A program made the translations under genes and the position numbers. Shown in pieces: positions 25,693 to 34,046 of a DNA stretch of 64,000 nucleotides. Source of the stretch: Amycolatopsis eburnea (GTDB taxonomy: Bacteria; Actinomycetota; Actinomycetes; Mycobacteriales; Pseudonocardiaceae); NCBI RefSeq assembly GCF_003937945.1, contig NZ_RSEC01000059.1, positions 231,422 through 295,421 of the forward strand, given 5' to 3'. The notes under the pieces were generated by a model. That model was not told the DNA's origin, did not search any database, and was given only the letters and a program-made list of their open reading frames with translations. The first letter of the stretch is position 1; each line of letters begins with the position of its first letter.

Positions 25693-26331
25693 GTGCTCCG
25701 TGTGTTCCTCGTCGATGATCACGAGGTCGTCCGCCGTGGCGTCGCCGACCTGCTGGACGAGGACGAGAACCTCACCGTGGTCGGCCAGGCCGGCAGCGTC
25801 TCGCAGGCACTGGCCCGGATCCCGGCGTTGAACCCGGACGTGGCCGTGCTGGACGTCCGGCTGCCGGACGGCAACGGCATCGAGCTGGCGCGGGAGCTGC
25901 GGTCGAAGCTGCCCGAGCTCAAGTGCCTGATGCTGACGTCCTACACCGACGAGCAGGCGATGCTCGACGCCGTGATGGCCGGGGCGAGCGGGTTCGTGAT
26001 CAAGGACATCAAGGGCATGGATCTGGTCTCGGCGGTCCTCGACGTCGGCGCCGGGAAGTCCCTGCTCGACGCGCACGCCGCCGCGGCGTTGATGGCGAAG
26101 CTGCGCGACAGCCAGGCGAAGAAGGGGCCGCTGGCGGATCTCTCCGACCAGGAGCGGAAGCTGCTGGAGCTGATCGGCGAGGGCCTGACCAACCGGCAGA
26201 TCTCGGAGCGGATGTTCCTGGCCGAGAAGACGGTGAAGAACTACGTCTCGCGGCTGTTGACGAAGCTGGGCATGGAGCGGCGCACGCAGGCCGCCGTGCT
26301 GGCCACCGAGCTGCGCAACCAGGGCAGCTGA
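25693..26331 (+). CDS. devR: Hypoxia response regulator DevR/DosR
   Basis: A 212-residue NarL/LuxR-type response regulator from GTG 25693 behind GGGAGG. The receiver has the acidic pocket LVDDHE, the phospho-acceptor Asp54 in VAVLDVRLPDG, a Thr/Ser in LMLTSY and Lys near 104 (FVIKDIKG). Residues about 145-205 form the HTH, with LSDQERKLLELIGEGLTNRQ and EKTVKNYVSRLLTKLGMERR; the latter is essentially the recognition helix of mycobacterial DevR. This predicts binding to GGGAC-type boxes, which are abundant here. The partner kinase is most likely DevS at 27444. A box upstream suggests autoregulation. Confidence 0.95.
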   Translation: MLRVFLVDDHEVVRRGVADLLDEDENLTVVGQAGSVSQALARIPALNPDVAVLDVRLPDGNGIELARELRSKLPELKCLMLTSYTDEQAMLDAVMAGASGFVIKDIKGMDLVSAVLDVGAGKSLLDAHAAAALMAKLRDSQAKKGPLADLSDQERKLLELIGEGLTNRQISERMFLAEKTVKNYVSRLLTKLGMERRTQAAVLATELRNQGS

Positions 26332-26334
26332 GCC

Positions 26335-27327
26335 TCACGAGGCGCCCAACGGGGACGGCTCCATCAGGACGTCCGCGAGCGACCGCCGCGGCGTCCACGG
26401 CACCGGCGCGCCCCGGCCCAGGCGCAGCACGATCTGGGGCCACAGTCCGCCGCCGAGCAGCTGGCGCAGCTCTGCCCGGACTGCCGGGACCTCGACCGGC
26501 TGGGAGATGAAGGACGCGTCGAGCCCGGCCGCCGTCGCGGTCAGCAGGACCCGCTGCATCGCCTGACCCGCCCGGAGCCGGTCGACGCGGGTGTCGTCGA
26601 AGGAGCCGATGACCACGACCAAAGGCTCGGAGTCGTCAGGCCGGCCGCGCAGCCGGGTGCCGAAGTCCCGCAGTACCCAGCCGCCGTTGTTCGAGGGCAT
26701 CGACCCGGCCGCGTAGTCGGGAACGCCGTCGCGGCTGTCCGGGCCGCGCCCGGTCCACTGCCGCCACTCGGCGAGGAAGGCCGGGTCGGCGAGCTGGGCG
26801 TGGTGCCCTTTGTGGACCAGCTCGCGCAGCCCCTCCAGCTGCTTCCCGTCCAGCCGCGGCAGCCACGCCTGCTCGACCTCGGCGGCGTGGCGCAGCTCCG
26901 CGACCACCGACACCGGGATCGAGCCTGCCTCGAACGGCGTCCGGTTCGTGTGACGGCGCGGGACCGCGTCCGCCAGCTCGACCAGGCGCGGATCGGGCCG
27001 GCGAGCCGCGAAGGGCCGGACCACGGCCAGCAGTGTCCGGTCGTCACGCCGGGGGAACAGCGTCGTGGCCGGGTGGGCGCCCAGCGCGTGGATGGCGGCG
27101 CGCACGTTGAACAGGGCGGCCCCGCAGGAAAGCAGCAGCTCGCGCTGGTCGGCGTCGGCCACGGGCAGGGCGCGGTCCGGGTCGGCGTGCAGCTCCAGGC
27201 CCGCGCGAGTGCAGCGGAAGCGCCAGGGTTGCGTATTGTGCGTCGACGGCGCCAACACCGCAGCGCCGATGACGGACTTCACCTGATCGGAGTCCAGCAA
27301 GCCGATCGAAGTGATGGGTAGTGTCAT
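26335..27327 (-). CDS. Acg-type nitroreductase-family flavoprotein
   Basis: A 330-residue protein with ATG at 27327 (MTLPITSIGLLDSDQVKSVI) behind GAGGGGAAACC. The LAPSTHNTQPWRF signature near residue 35 marks the Acg branch; LLLSCGAALFNVR, RRHTNRTPFEAGS, QAMQRVLLTATAAGLDASF and PQIVLRLGRG are further family blocks. It converges with devR, with stops 3 bases apart, and diverges from devS. It would bind FMN; its substrate is unknown. Its position inside the devR-devS locus parallels DosR-linked flavoproteins in mycobacteria. Confidence 0.9.
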   Translation of the reverse strand: MTLPITSIGLLDSDQVKSVIGAAVLAPSTHNTQPWRFRCTRAGLELHADPDRALPVADADQRELLLSCGAALFNVRAAIHALGAHPATTLFPRRDDRTLLAVVRPFAARRPDPRLVELADAVPRRHTNRTPFEAGSIPVSVVAELRHAAEVEQAWLPRLDGKQLEGLRELVHKGHHAQLADPAFLAEWRQWTGRGPDSRDGVPDYAAGSMPSNNGGWVLRDFGTRLRGRPDDSEPLVVVIGSFDDTRVDRLRAGQAMQRVLLTATAAGLDASFISQPVEVPAVRAELRQLLGGGLWPQIVLRLGRGAPVPWTPRRSLADVLMEPSPLGAS

Positions 27328-27443
27328 GGTTTCCCCTCGTGCCGCGGGGCGGCACACTGGTGATCCGAAAGCTTGATCCGACGGTCTCTCGCACCGCGGT
27401 GCCGCGGAAAGAGGACAAAGTCACTGAAGGCTCGGAGGACTTG

Positions 27444-29168
27444 GTGAGTGAAGCCGGGCAGGAGCCGCGGCGGTTGGCGGGCACGCTGTCCGGCCTGCGG
27501 CTGCGCGAGCTGCTGCGCGATCTGCAGGACCGGATCGAGCTGCTGATCGGCACCCGGGACAAGATGGACGGCCTGCTCGACGCCGTCCTGGCCGTCGCGT
27601 CCGGGCTCGAGCTGGACACGACGCTGACGCGGATCGTGCAGGCGGCCATCGAGCTGGGCGAGGCGAAGTACGGCGCGCTCGGCGTGCTCGCCGAGGACGG
27701 CTCCCTGTCGGAGTTCCTCTACATCGGGATCGACGACGAGACCCGGCGGCTCATCGGCGACCTGCCCGAGGGGCACGGCGTGCTGGGTGTGGTCATCGAG
27801 GAGGCCAAGCCCCTGCGGTTGGCGGAGATCTCGTCGCACCCGGCGTCGGTGGGCTTCCCGGCCCACCACCCGCCGATGCACTCGTTCCTGGGGGTGCCGG
27901 TGCGCGTCCGCGATGAGGTGTTCGGCCGGCTCTACCTGACGGAGAAGAAGAACGGGGAGCCGTTCACCGACGACGACGAGGTCGTCGTGCAGGCATTGGC
28001 GGCGGCGGCCGGGATCGCGATCGAGAACGCGCACCTCTACGAGCAGGCGCGGGTGCGGCAGCAGTGGCTGGCGGCCACCAGCGAGGTGACGACGGAGCTG
28101 CTGGGCGGCACCGATCCGGCCGAGGCGCTCAACCTCATCGCCAGCCGGGCGCTGGAGCTGACCGGCTCCGACGTCACGATGCTCGCCCTGCCCAACTCCG
28201 GGCGCCTCGACGTCGACGAGGACTGGGGCGACGACGTCGACGACCTGACGGTCACCGTCTGCGCGGGGGTCCGGGCTTCGGAGCTGTCGGGGACACGCAT
28301 CGACATCGAGGACAGCGTTCCCGGCTCGGTGTACCGGGACCGGACGCCGCGCAGCGTGCCCGAGCTCACGCTGCGCGAGCACCGCTTCGGGCCCGCGATG
28401 GTCGTCCCGCTGCGGGCGGGCGACCGGACGACCGGCGTGCTCATCGCGGCCCGGGAGGCCGGCTCCGCCGGGTTCGAGTCGGCTCAGCTGTCGGTCGTCG
28501 CCTCCTTCGCCGACCAGGCGGCGCTGGCGTTGCAGCTGGCGGCGCAGCAGCGGGCGGCGCGCGAGCTGGACGTGCTCGGCGACCGCGACCGGATCGCGCG
28601 TGACCTGCACGACCACGTGATCCAGCGGCTGTTCGCGGTGGGGTTGTCGATGCAGAGCACGCAGCGGCGGACGAAGTCGCCGGAGCTGCAGAAGCGGCTG
28701 GGGGACAGCATCGAGCAGATGCACGAGATCGTCCAGGAGATCCGCACGGCGATCTTCGACCTGCACGGCGGCGCGGCGGCCGAGACGGGCATGCGCCTGC
28801 GCCACCGCCTGCACGACGCGATCGCCGAGCTGACCGACGACGCGCCGCTGCAGCCGACGGTCAGCATGTCGGGTTCGATCGACACGGTGCCGCCCCAGCT
28901 GGCCGAGCACGTCGAGGCGGTCGTGCGGGAGGCGGTCAGCAACGCGGTGCGGCACGCGAACGCGTCATCGGTGTCGGTGTCGATCGCGGTGAAGGACGAA
29001 CTGATCCGCGTCGTCGTTGCCGACGACGGCAAGGGCCTGCCGGAGGGGATTTCGCCGAGCGGGCTGGGGAACCTGCGCGACCGGGCCGAAGCCGTGGGCG
29101 GGTCGTTCACGCTCGGCACGGGCGCCGAAGGCGGCGTGCGGCTGGAGTGGACGGCGCCGGTCGGCTGA
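27444..29168 (+). CDS. devS: Oxygen/redox sensor histidine kinase DevS/DosT-like
   Basis: A 574-residue kinase; GTG 27444 is chosen because GGAGGA lies 5 bases upstream, although the frame is open further 5'. It has GAF-A (about residues 48-195), GAF-B (about 215-365), a HisKA_3 box RIARDLHDHVIQRLF with His389, and an ATPase domain with REAVSNAVRHA, VADDGKGLP and GLGNLRDRAEAVGG. In GAF-A the His of HHPPMHSFLGVPVRV (residue 142) aligns with the heme-ligand His149 of M. tuberculosis DevS, so heme-based O2/NO/CO sensing is expected. No membrane segments. Length is close to DevS (578). It should phosphorylate DevR Asp54. Confidence 0.95.
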   Translation: MSEAGQEPRRLAGTLSGLRLRELLRDLQDRIELLIGTRDKMDGLLDAVLAVASGLELDTTLTRIVQAAIELGEAKYGALGVLAEDGSLSEFLYIGIDDETRRLIGDLPEGHGVLGVVIEEAKPLRLAEISSHPASVGFPAHHPPMHSFLGVPVRVRDEVFGRLYLTEKKNGEPFTDDDEVVVQALAAAAGIAIENAHLYEQARVRQQWLAATSEVTTELLGGTDPAEALNLIASRALELTGSDVTMLALPNSGRLDVDEDWGDDVDDLTVTVCAGVRASELSGTRIDIEDSVPGSVYRDRTPRSVPELTLREHRFGPAMVVPLRAGDRTTGVLIAAREAGSAGFESAQLSVVASFADQAALALQLAAQQRAARELDVLGDRDRIARDLHDHVIQRLFAVGLSMQSTQRRTKSPELQKRLGDSIEQMHEIVQEIRTAIFDLHGGAAAETGMRLRHRLHDAIAELTDDAPLQPTVSMSGSIDTVPPQLAEHVEAVVREAVSNAVRHANASSVSVSIAVKDELIRVVVADDGKGLPEGISPSGLGNLRDRAEAVGGSFTLGTGAEGGVRLEWTAPVG

Positions 29169-29351
29169 GCGGGGCTCAACCACGCCGTGGCGTTGGCCGT
29201 CCGCTGCTTCCAGGCTTTCTCGTCCGATCGGCGTGGTCGGTGACAATCGGCTAGCGTCTGTCACGCGGGTCGGTGCGCTCCCTCCCCCCTCGGCGCGCCG
29301 GCCCGCCCACGCCTGCCGTGCTCGAGCCGTGGGGCTGACCGGGTCCCCGGT

Positions 29352-29371
29352 TCGGTGACGAAGGTCCTCGC
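29352..29371 (+). promoter_or_regulatory. Candidate DevR box upstream of hsp20
   Basis: TCGGTGACGAAGGTCCTCGC has the GAC-N4-GTCC core with one mismatch per arm, 90 bases before the hsp20 start. The 29169-29461 region also holds an inverted repeat GTGACA/TGTCAC at 29240-29264 of unknown meaning. Confidence 0.45.
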
Positions 29372-29461
29372 CGTTCGGGCAATCCGGCAGCGTCGCCGAT
29401 CCCTTCCCCCGAGGTCTCCTTGCTCTGCGACGCCCCGTTCGTCGCGGAGAGGAGAGAACGG

Positions 29462-29872
29462 ATGACCACCTTGGTGCCGGGCTCGCGCCTGGCGTTGCCG
29501 AGCATCGCGGCGTGGCTGGAGAACCCCTGGCCGTTCGCCGAGCACAACCCGGTCCGGATCGAGGAGTCCGCCGAGGACGGCAAGTACCTCGTGCGGGCCG
29601 AACTGCCCGGCTTCGACCCGGAGAAGCACATCTCCGTCACCACGCACAACGGGCTGCTGACCATCTCCGCCGAGCGTGAGGCGAAGGAAACCGCCGAAGG
29701 CGGCCGCAGCGAGTTCTACTACGGCACCTTCAGCCGCACAGTCAGCCTGCCGGCCGGAGCCGACCCGGCGAAGGTCAAGGCGACGTACGCCGACGGCATC
29801 CTGGAGATCTCGATGCCGGTTTCGGAGCACCCGCGCGACAAGCACGTCAAGATCCAGGTCACCAAGAACTAG
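29462..29872 (+). CDS. hsp20: Small heat-shock protein (Hsp20/alpha-crystallin)
   Basis: A 136-residue chaperone starting MTTLVPGSRLALPSIAAWLE behind GGAGAG. The alpha-crystallin domain spans about residues 40-130 with YLVRAELPGFDPEKHISVT, FYYGTFSRTVSLPAG and the A-x-x-x-n-G-I/V-L motif as YADGILEISMPV. Such proteins form oligomers that hold unfolding proteins; HspX (Acr) of M. tuberculosis is the best-known DosR target. It is the first gene after devS, with its own candidate box, and is followed by a strong hairpin. Confidence 0.93.
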   Translation: MTTLVPGSRLALPSIAAWLENPWPFAEHNPVRIEESAEDGKYLVRAELPGFDPEKHISVTTHNGLLTISAEREAKETAEGGRSEFYYGTFSRTVSLPAGADPAKVKATYADGILEISMPVSEHPRDKHVKIQVTKN

Positions 29873-29885
29873 GTGACCCCTCCGC

Positions 29886-29918
29886 GGTGGGCGCGGCCCT
29901 CGGTCGGCCGCGCCCACC
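29886..29918 (+). terminator. Hairpin between hsp20 and the acyl-CoA synthetase
   Basis: A perfect 13-bp stem (GGTGGGCGCGGCC and its complement) with a 7-base loop, 13 bases after the hsp20 stop and 21 bases before the next start. It may end or partly attenuate transcription, giving more hsp20 than downstream genes. Confidence 0.75.
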
Positions 29919-29939
29919 CTCGTGCCTTGAGGAGATGCG

Positions 29940-32552
29940 ATGGCCCGGGCCCTGCTCGCGCACGGCGACGTGGTGCTGGTGCGCCCGTTGCACCCGGGCG
30001 ACACCGCCGAGGTGCTCGCCCTGCACACCCGGCTCACCCCGCAGGACACCCACTTCCGGTTCTTCGGCACTCCGTCCGGGTTGGCCAAGCTCGCGGCCCA
30101 GATCGCCGCCGAGGCCGGTCCCGGCCACTACGCCGTGGGCTGCTACCGGCGTGGAGCGCTGGTCGGCGTCGCCAACTACGAGGTGCTGGACGACTCGGCC
30201 GACGCCGAGGTCGCCCTCGTGGTCGACGGGACCGTGCGCACCCAGGGGGTGGCCACCCTGCTGATGGAACACCTCGTCTCCCACGCCCGGAAGACCGGGC
30301 TGAAGCGGTTCCTCGCCGAGGTCCTCGCCGAGAACGCCAACGTCCTCCACGTCTTCAAGGACCTCGGCCTGCGCTTCGAAGCCAGCATCGGCGGCCCCGA
30401 GCGCGACGTCGTGATGATCCTCGAAGACGACCCCGCGTACGTCGAGGCGGTGCTCGAGCGGGACTCGGTCGCCGACGCCGCCAGCCTGGCGCACCTGTTC
30501 CGGCCGTCCTCGATCGCCGTGATCGGGGCCGGGCGCCGCCCTGGCTCGGTGGGGAACGCCGTGCTGGCCAACCTGGTCGCCGCCGGCTTCCCCGGCCCGG
30601 TCGAGGTGGTGAACCCGCACGCGGACGAGATCCTCGGCGTGCCGAGCGCGCCGTCCGTCGCCGCGCTGAGCCGCACCCCCGAACTCGCGGTGATCTGCCT
30701 GCCCGCGCCGGCCGCCGTCGCGGCGGTCGAAGAGTGCGGGAAACGCGGGGTCCGGGCCGTCGTCATCATCTCCTCCGGGCTGACCGGCACCGGCGCCGGT
30801 GAGCGCGTCCACGCCGCCGTGCGCGAGTACGGCCTGCGGCTCGTCGGGCCGAACTGCCTCGGCGTCGTCTCGACCGACCCGGCCTGCCCCTACGACCTGA
30901 CGTTCCTCGCCACCCCGGCCAAGCCGGGCAACATCGGCGTCGTCACCCAGTCCGGCGGCGTCGGTATCGCGCTCGCGGAATCACTCGGCGACCTCGGCCT
31001 CGGTGTGTCCACATTGGTCTCCACCGGCGACAAGTACGACGTCAGCGGCAACGACCTGCTGATGTGGTGGGCCGCCGACCGCCGCACCGAACTGGCCGTG
31101 CTCTACCTCGAGTCATTCGGCAACCCGCGCAAGTTCGGCCGGCTGGCCCGCCGGCTCGCCCGCACCCGCCCGGTGCTCGCCGTCCGTTCCGGCGGCGGCG
31201 ACACCGCCCAGCGCGCCGCCGCGTCGCACACCGCCGCAGCCGCCACCCCCGCTGTCACCCGGGACGCGCTGTTCGAACAGGCCGGCGTCATCGCCGTCGA
31301 CACGGTCGCCGAACTGGTCGACGTCATCGCCGGGCTGTCGTGGCAGCTGCTGCCCGGCGGGCCGCGGGTGGCCGTGGTGAGCAACGCCGGGGGCGCCGGC
31401 GTACTGGCCGCCGACGCCTGCGAACGCGAAGGCCTGGTCATGGCCGAGCTGTCCCAGGACACCCGGGACCGCCTCGCGAAGCTGCTGCCCGCCGAAGCGG
31501 CGGTGCACAACCCGGTCGACACGACCGCGGCCGTGCGTGCGGAGGTGTTCGCCGACGCCCTGCGCGCGGTCCTCGACGACGACGGCGTCGACGCGGTCAT
31601 CGCCGCGACCGTGCCCACCGCGGTCGGCGACCCCGGCACGTCGCTCGCCGCGGTGCTCCCGCCCGAGTACAAGACCGTCTTCGCGGTCCGGCCCGGCCAG
31701 CGCGCGCGGGTGGCGCCGCTGGTGCCCGGTCCCGGCGTCACGGCCTGCTACGACGACCCCGCCGCGGCCGCCGCGGTGCTGGCCCGGCTGGTCCGCTACG
31801 AGCAGTGGCTGAACCGGCCCGAAACCGACGGTTCCCTGACGCCGCTGGAAGATCCGGACGCCCTGCGGGCCTTCGCCGCCGAGCGCGAAGGCTGGCTGTC
31901 GCCCGCCGACGCCGTCGAGCTGCTCAGGCTCGCCGACGTCCCCGTGGTGGAGACGCACTACGTCGAGGCAGGTGACTCGATGGACGCCGCGGCCGCCGAC
32001 CTCGGCTCGCCGGTCGTGCTCAAGGCCGACGCCGAGGGCCTGCTGCACAAGACCGCCGGTGGCGGTGTGCTGCTCAACGTGCGCGGGGCCGACCGGATCG
32101 TGGAGGCGTTCCGGGTCCTGCGGTCCCGCTTCGGGGCCGCCCTGCGCGGCGTGACCGTCCAGCCGATGGCCGAACCCGGTCGCGAGCTGCTGGTCGGCGT
32201 GCGCTCGGACGCCGTGTTCGGGCCGCTGGTCGTGTTCGGCCTCGGCGGCGTCGACACCGACCTGATCGCCGACCACGCCGCCCGGCTCGCCCCGCTCACC
32301 GGCACCGACGCGGACCTGCTGCTGGACGGGTTGCGGTCGTCGAAGGCGCTCTGGGCCTCCGACCTGGACCGGGCAGCGGTGCGCGAGCTGCTGTTGAAGG
32401 TCAGCCGGCTGGCCGAGCTGGTGCCGGAGCTGGCCGAACTGGACCTCAACCCGGTGCGTGCGGGCTCAAAAGGCTGCGTGGCGCTCGATGTCCGCGCTCG
32501 CCTGCAGCGCGTCGCGGCCGAAGACCCGTTCCTGCGCCGGCTGCGAGACTGA
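29940..32552 (+). CDS. GNAT acetyltransferase fused to NDP-forming acyl-CoA synthetase
   Basis: An 870-residue fusion. The N-terminal GNAT domain (about 1-165; RTQGVATLLMEHLVSHARKT is the acetyl-CoA loop) is followed by a CoA-binding domain (about 180-300; SSIAVIGAGRRPGSVGNAV), a ligase-CoA domain with the phospho-His in AASHTAAAAT (about His430), and an ATP-grasp domain (about 650-870; PVVLKADAEGLLHKTAGGGV). The synthetase part is that of ADP-forming acetyl-CoA synthetases, which make ATP from acetyl-CoA. With GNAT first it resembles protein acetyltransferases of the Pat group, where the synthetase half may be only regulatory. The retained catalytic His favours real activity. AckA follows 11 bases later. 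Confidence 0.9.
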   Translation: MARALLAHGDVVLVRPLHPGDTAEVLALHTRLTPQDTHFRFFGTPSGLAKLAAQIAAEAGPGHYAVGCYRRGALVGVANYEVLDDSADAEVALVVDGTVRTQGVATLLMEHLVSHARKTGLKRFLAEVLAENANVLHVFKDLGLRFEASIGGPERDVVMILEDDPAYVEAVLERDSVADAASLAHLFRPSSIAVIGAGRRPGSVGNAVLANLVAAGFPGPVEVVNPHADEILGVPSAPSVAALSRTPELAVICLPAPAAVAAVEECGKRGVRAVVIISSGLTGTGAGERVHAAVREYGLRLVGPNCLGVVSTDPACPYDLTFLATPAKPGNIGVVTQSGGVGIALAESLGDLGLGVSTLVSTGDKYDVSGNDLLMWWAADRRTELAVLYLESFGNPRKFGRLARRLARTRPVLAVRSGGGDTAQRAAASHTAAAATPAVTRDALFEQAGVIAVDTVAELVDVIAGLSWQLLPGGPRVAVVSNAGGAGVLAADACEREGLVMAELSQDTRDRLAKLLPAEAAVHNPVDTTAAVRAEVFADALRAVLDDDGVDAVIAATVPTAVGDPGTSLAAVLPPEYKTVFAVRPGQRARVAPLVPGPGVTACYDDPAAAAAVLARLVRYEQWLNRPETDGSLTPLEDPDALRAFAAEREGWLSPADAVELLRLADVPVVETHYVEAGDSMDAAAADLGSPVVLKADAEGLLHKTAGGGVLLNVRGADRIVEAFRVLRSRFGAALRGVTVQPMAEPGRELLVGVRSDAVFGPLVVFGLGGVDTDLIADHAARLAPLTGTDADLLLDGLRSSKALWASDLDRAAVRELLLKVSRLAELVPELAELDLNPVRAGSKGCVALDVRARLQRVAAEDPFLRRLRD

Positions 32553-32563
32553 AGGAGCGACCC

Positions 32564-33691
32564 GTGCGTGTGCTGACCCTGAACCCGGGCTCGTCGAGCG
32601 TGAAGGTGTCGCTGGTCGTCGACGGTACCGCCGTCGGCTGGACCGCCTGGGACCTGACCAACCTGAACTCCGGTGTCGGTCCGGCGATCCACCGCTGGTC
32701 CGAAGTGGACGCCGTCGCCGTCCGGTTCGTCCACGGCGGCTCCCAGAAGGCCCCGGTCCGCGTGGACGACGCCTTGCTCGCCAACCTCGAACGGCTCACG
32801 TCGCTGGCGCCCAACCACCAGCCGCTGTCGCTGGAGATCACCCGGGAAGTCCGCCGCCTGCTGCCGGACCTGCCGGTGGTGGCCTGCTTCGACACCGCCT
32901 TCCACGCGCGGATGCCGGACGCGGCGGCGCGGTACCCACTGCCCCGGGCATGGACGGTGCAGAACCGCTTGCGCCGCTACGGTTTCCACGGCTTGTCGTG
33001 CCAGTACTCCTTGCGCCGCACCGGCGAGCTGCTCGGCCGGGAGCCCGGGGAGCTGCAGCTCGTGTGCGCCCACGTCGGCGCGGGTGTGTCGGTGACCGCG
33101 ATCCGCGGCGGCCACGGCGTCGACACGAGCATGGGTTTCACCCCGCTCGAAGGCGCCATGATGGCCACGCGGTCGGGTTCGGTCGATCCCGGTCTGCTGC
33201 TGCACGTGATGCAGACGGCGCCGATGACCGCGGCGGAGATGGCCGACGCGCTGTTCCACCGGTCCGGGCTGGCCGGGATGACCGGCACCGACGGCGACCT
33301 GCGGCGCGTGCTGGCCGCGGCGGCCCGCGGCGACCAGGACGCTTCGGTGGCGCTCGACGTCTACCGGCACCGGCTGGGCCGGGAGATCGGTGCGGCCGCG
33401 ACGAGCCTGTCCCGGCTGGACGCGGTGGTGTTCACCGGCGGCGTGGCCGAGCACCAGCCCGAGCTGATCACGTCCGTGCTCGGCGGCCTGGGCGTGCTCG
33501 GCCTGCGTGCCGGAGCCCTCCCGCGCACCGACGCCGACCGGATCGTCACGGCGGCGGATTCCCCGGTGCCTGCCCTGATCGTGCTGCCCCGGGAAGACCT
33601 GGAGCTGGCCCGCGGCGCCGAAGAGGCGCTGGCCCGAGTGTCCGTGAGGTGCCCCCATGCACGTCCTGCTGACCGAAGCGTCCTTCGGTGA
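32564..33691 (+). CDS. ackA: Acetate kinase
   Basis: A 375-residue kinase from GTG 32564 (VRVLTLNPGSSSVKVSLVVD) that converts acetyl-phosphate plus ADP to acetate plus ATP. Family marks are LNPGSSSVK, the VRFVHGG segment, ACFDTAFHARMPD, RRYGFHGLSCQY (usually FHGTSHKY), VCAHVGAGVSVTA, GFTPLEGAMMATRSGSVDPG and FTGGVAEHQPE. It is about 20 residues shorter than typical. No phosphotransacetylase gene is seen beside it, so phosphoketolase at 16928 is the plausible source of acetyl-phosphate. It overlaps the next gene by 35 bases. Confidence 0.93.
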   Translation: MRVLTLNPGSSSVKVSLVVDGTAVGWTAWDLTNLNSGVGPAIHRWSEVDAVAVRFVHGGSQKAPVRVDDALLANLERLTSLAPNHQPLSLEITREVRRLLPDLPVVACFDTAFHARMPDAAARYPLPRAWTVQNRLRRYGFHGLSCQYSLRRTGELLGREPGELQLVCAHVGAGVSVTAIRGGHGVDTSMGFTPLEGAMMATRSGSVDPGLLLHVMQTAPMTAAEMADALFHRSGLAGMTGTDGDLRRVLAAAARGDQDASVALDVYRHRLGREIGAAATSLSRLDAVVFTGGVAEHQPELITSVLGGLGVLGLRAGALPRTDADRIVTAADSPVPALIVLPREDLELARGAEEALARVSVRCPHARPADRSVLR

Positions 33692-34046
33692 CGCCGACTC
33701 CCTCGTCCAGCCCCTGCGCGACGCCGGGTGCCTGGTCAGCCGCTGCCACGACCGCACCGGGCTCTGCCGCGCCCTGGCCCCGGGCGGCCGGTGCCCGCTC
33801 GACGAGCCGTTCGCCCAGCCCGACCTCGTCGTCGACGTCCGCGGCCGGGAACCGGAGCTGACGGCGCGCGAGTTCGGCGTCGTCTGCGCGGTCCGCGACC
33901 ACGTCCCGGTCGCCCTCGTCTCCCCGGACGTCCGGGCGGAAATCCCGCCGGGGCTGGAGAACCGCGTCACGGTGATCGACGTAGCCGGTCTCCTGGCCAC
34001 CTGCCGGGCCGCCACCAGGCACCTCCCGGTGCACCCGGGAAGATGA
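33657..34046 (+). CDS. Small protein, possibly a degenerate receiver
   Basis: A 129-residue soluble protein starting MHVLLTEASFGDADSLVQPL. The order of hydrophobic strands (MHVLLTE, DLVVDVRG, VPVALVSPD, VTVID) and the loop lengths look like a receiver-type alpha/beta fold, with the Asp in LVVDVRGRE at the usual place. The N-terminal acidic pair and the conserved Lys are not clear. It starts within ackA and ends in an ATGA overlap with the truncated nitroreductase, so it is made with both. No confident family. Confidence 0.55.
   Translation: MHVLLTEASFGDADSLVQPLRDAGCLVSRCHDRTGLCRALAPGGRCPLDEPFAQPDLVVDVRGREPELTAREFGVVCAVRDHVPVALVSPDVRAEIPPGLENRVTVIDVAGLLATCRAATRHLPVHPGR

Noticed and set aside
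27411..27426. GAGGACAAAGTCAC near the devS start as a DevR box
   Set aside because: The spacing between the half sites is 3 rather than 4 bases and it lies within the probable leader.
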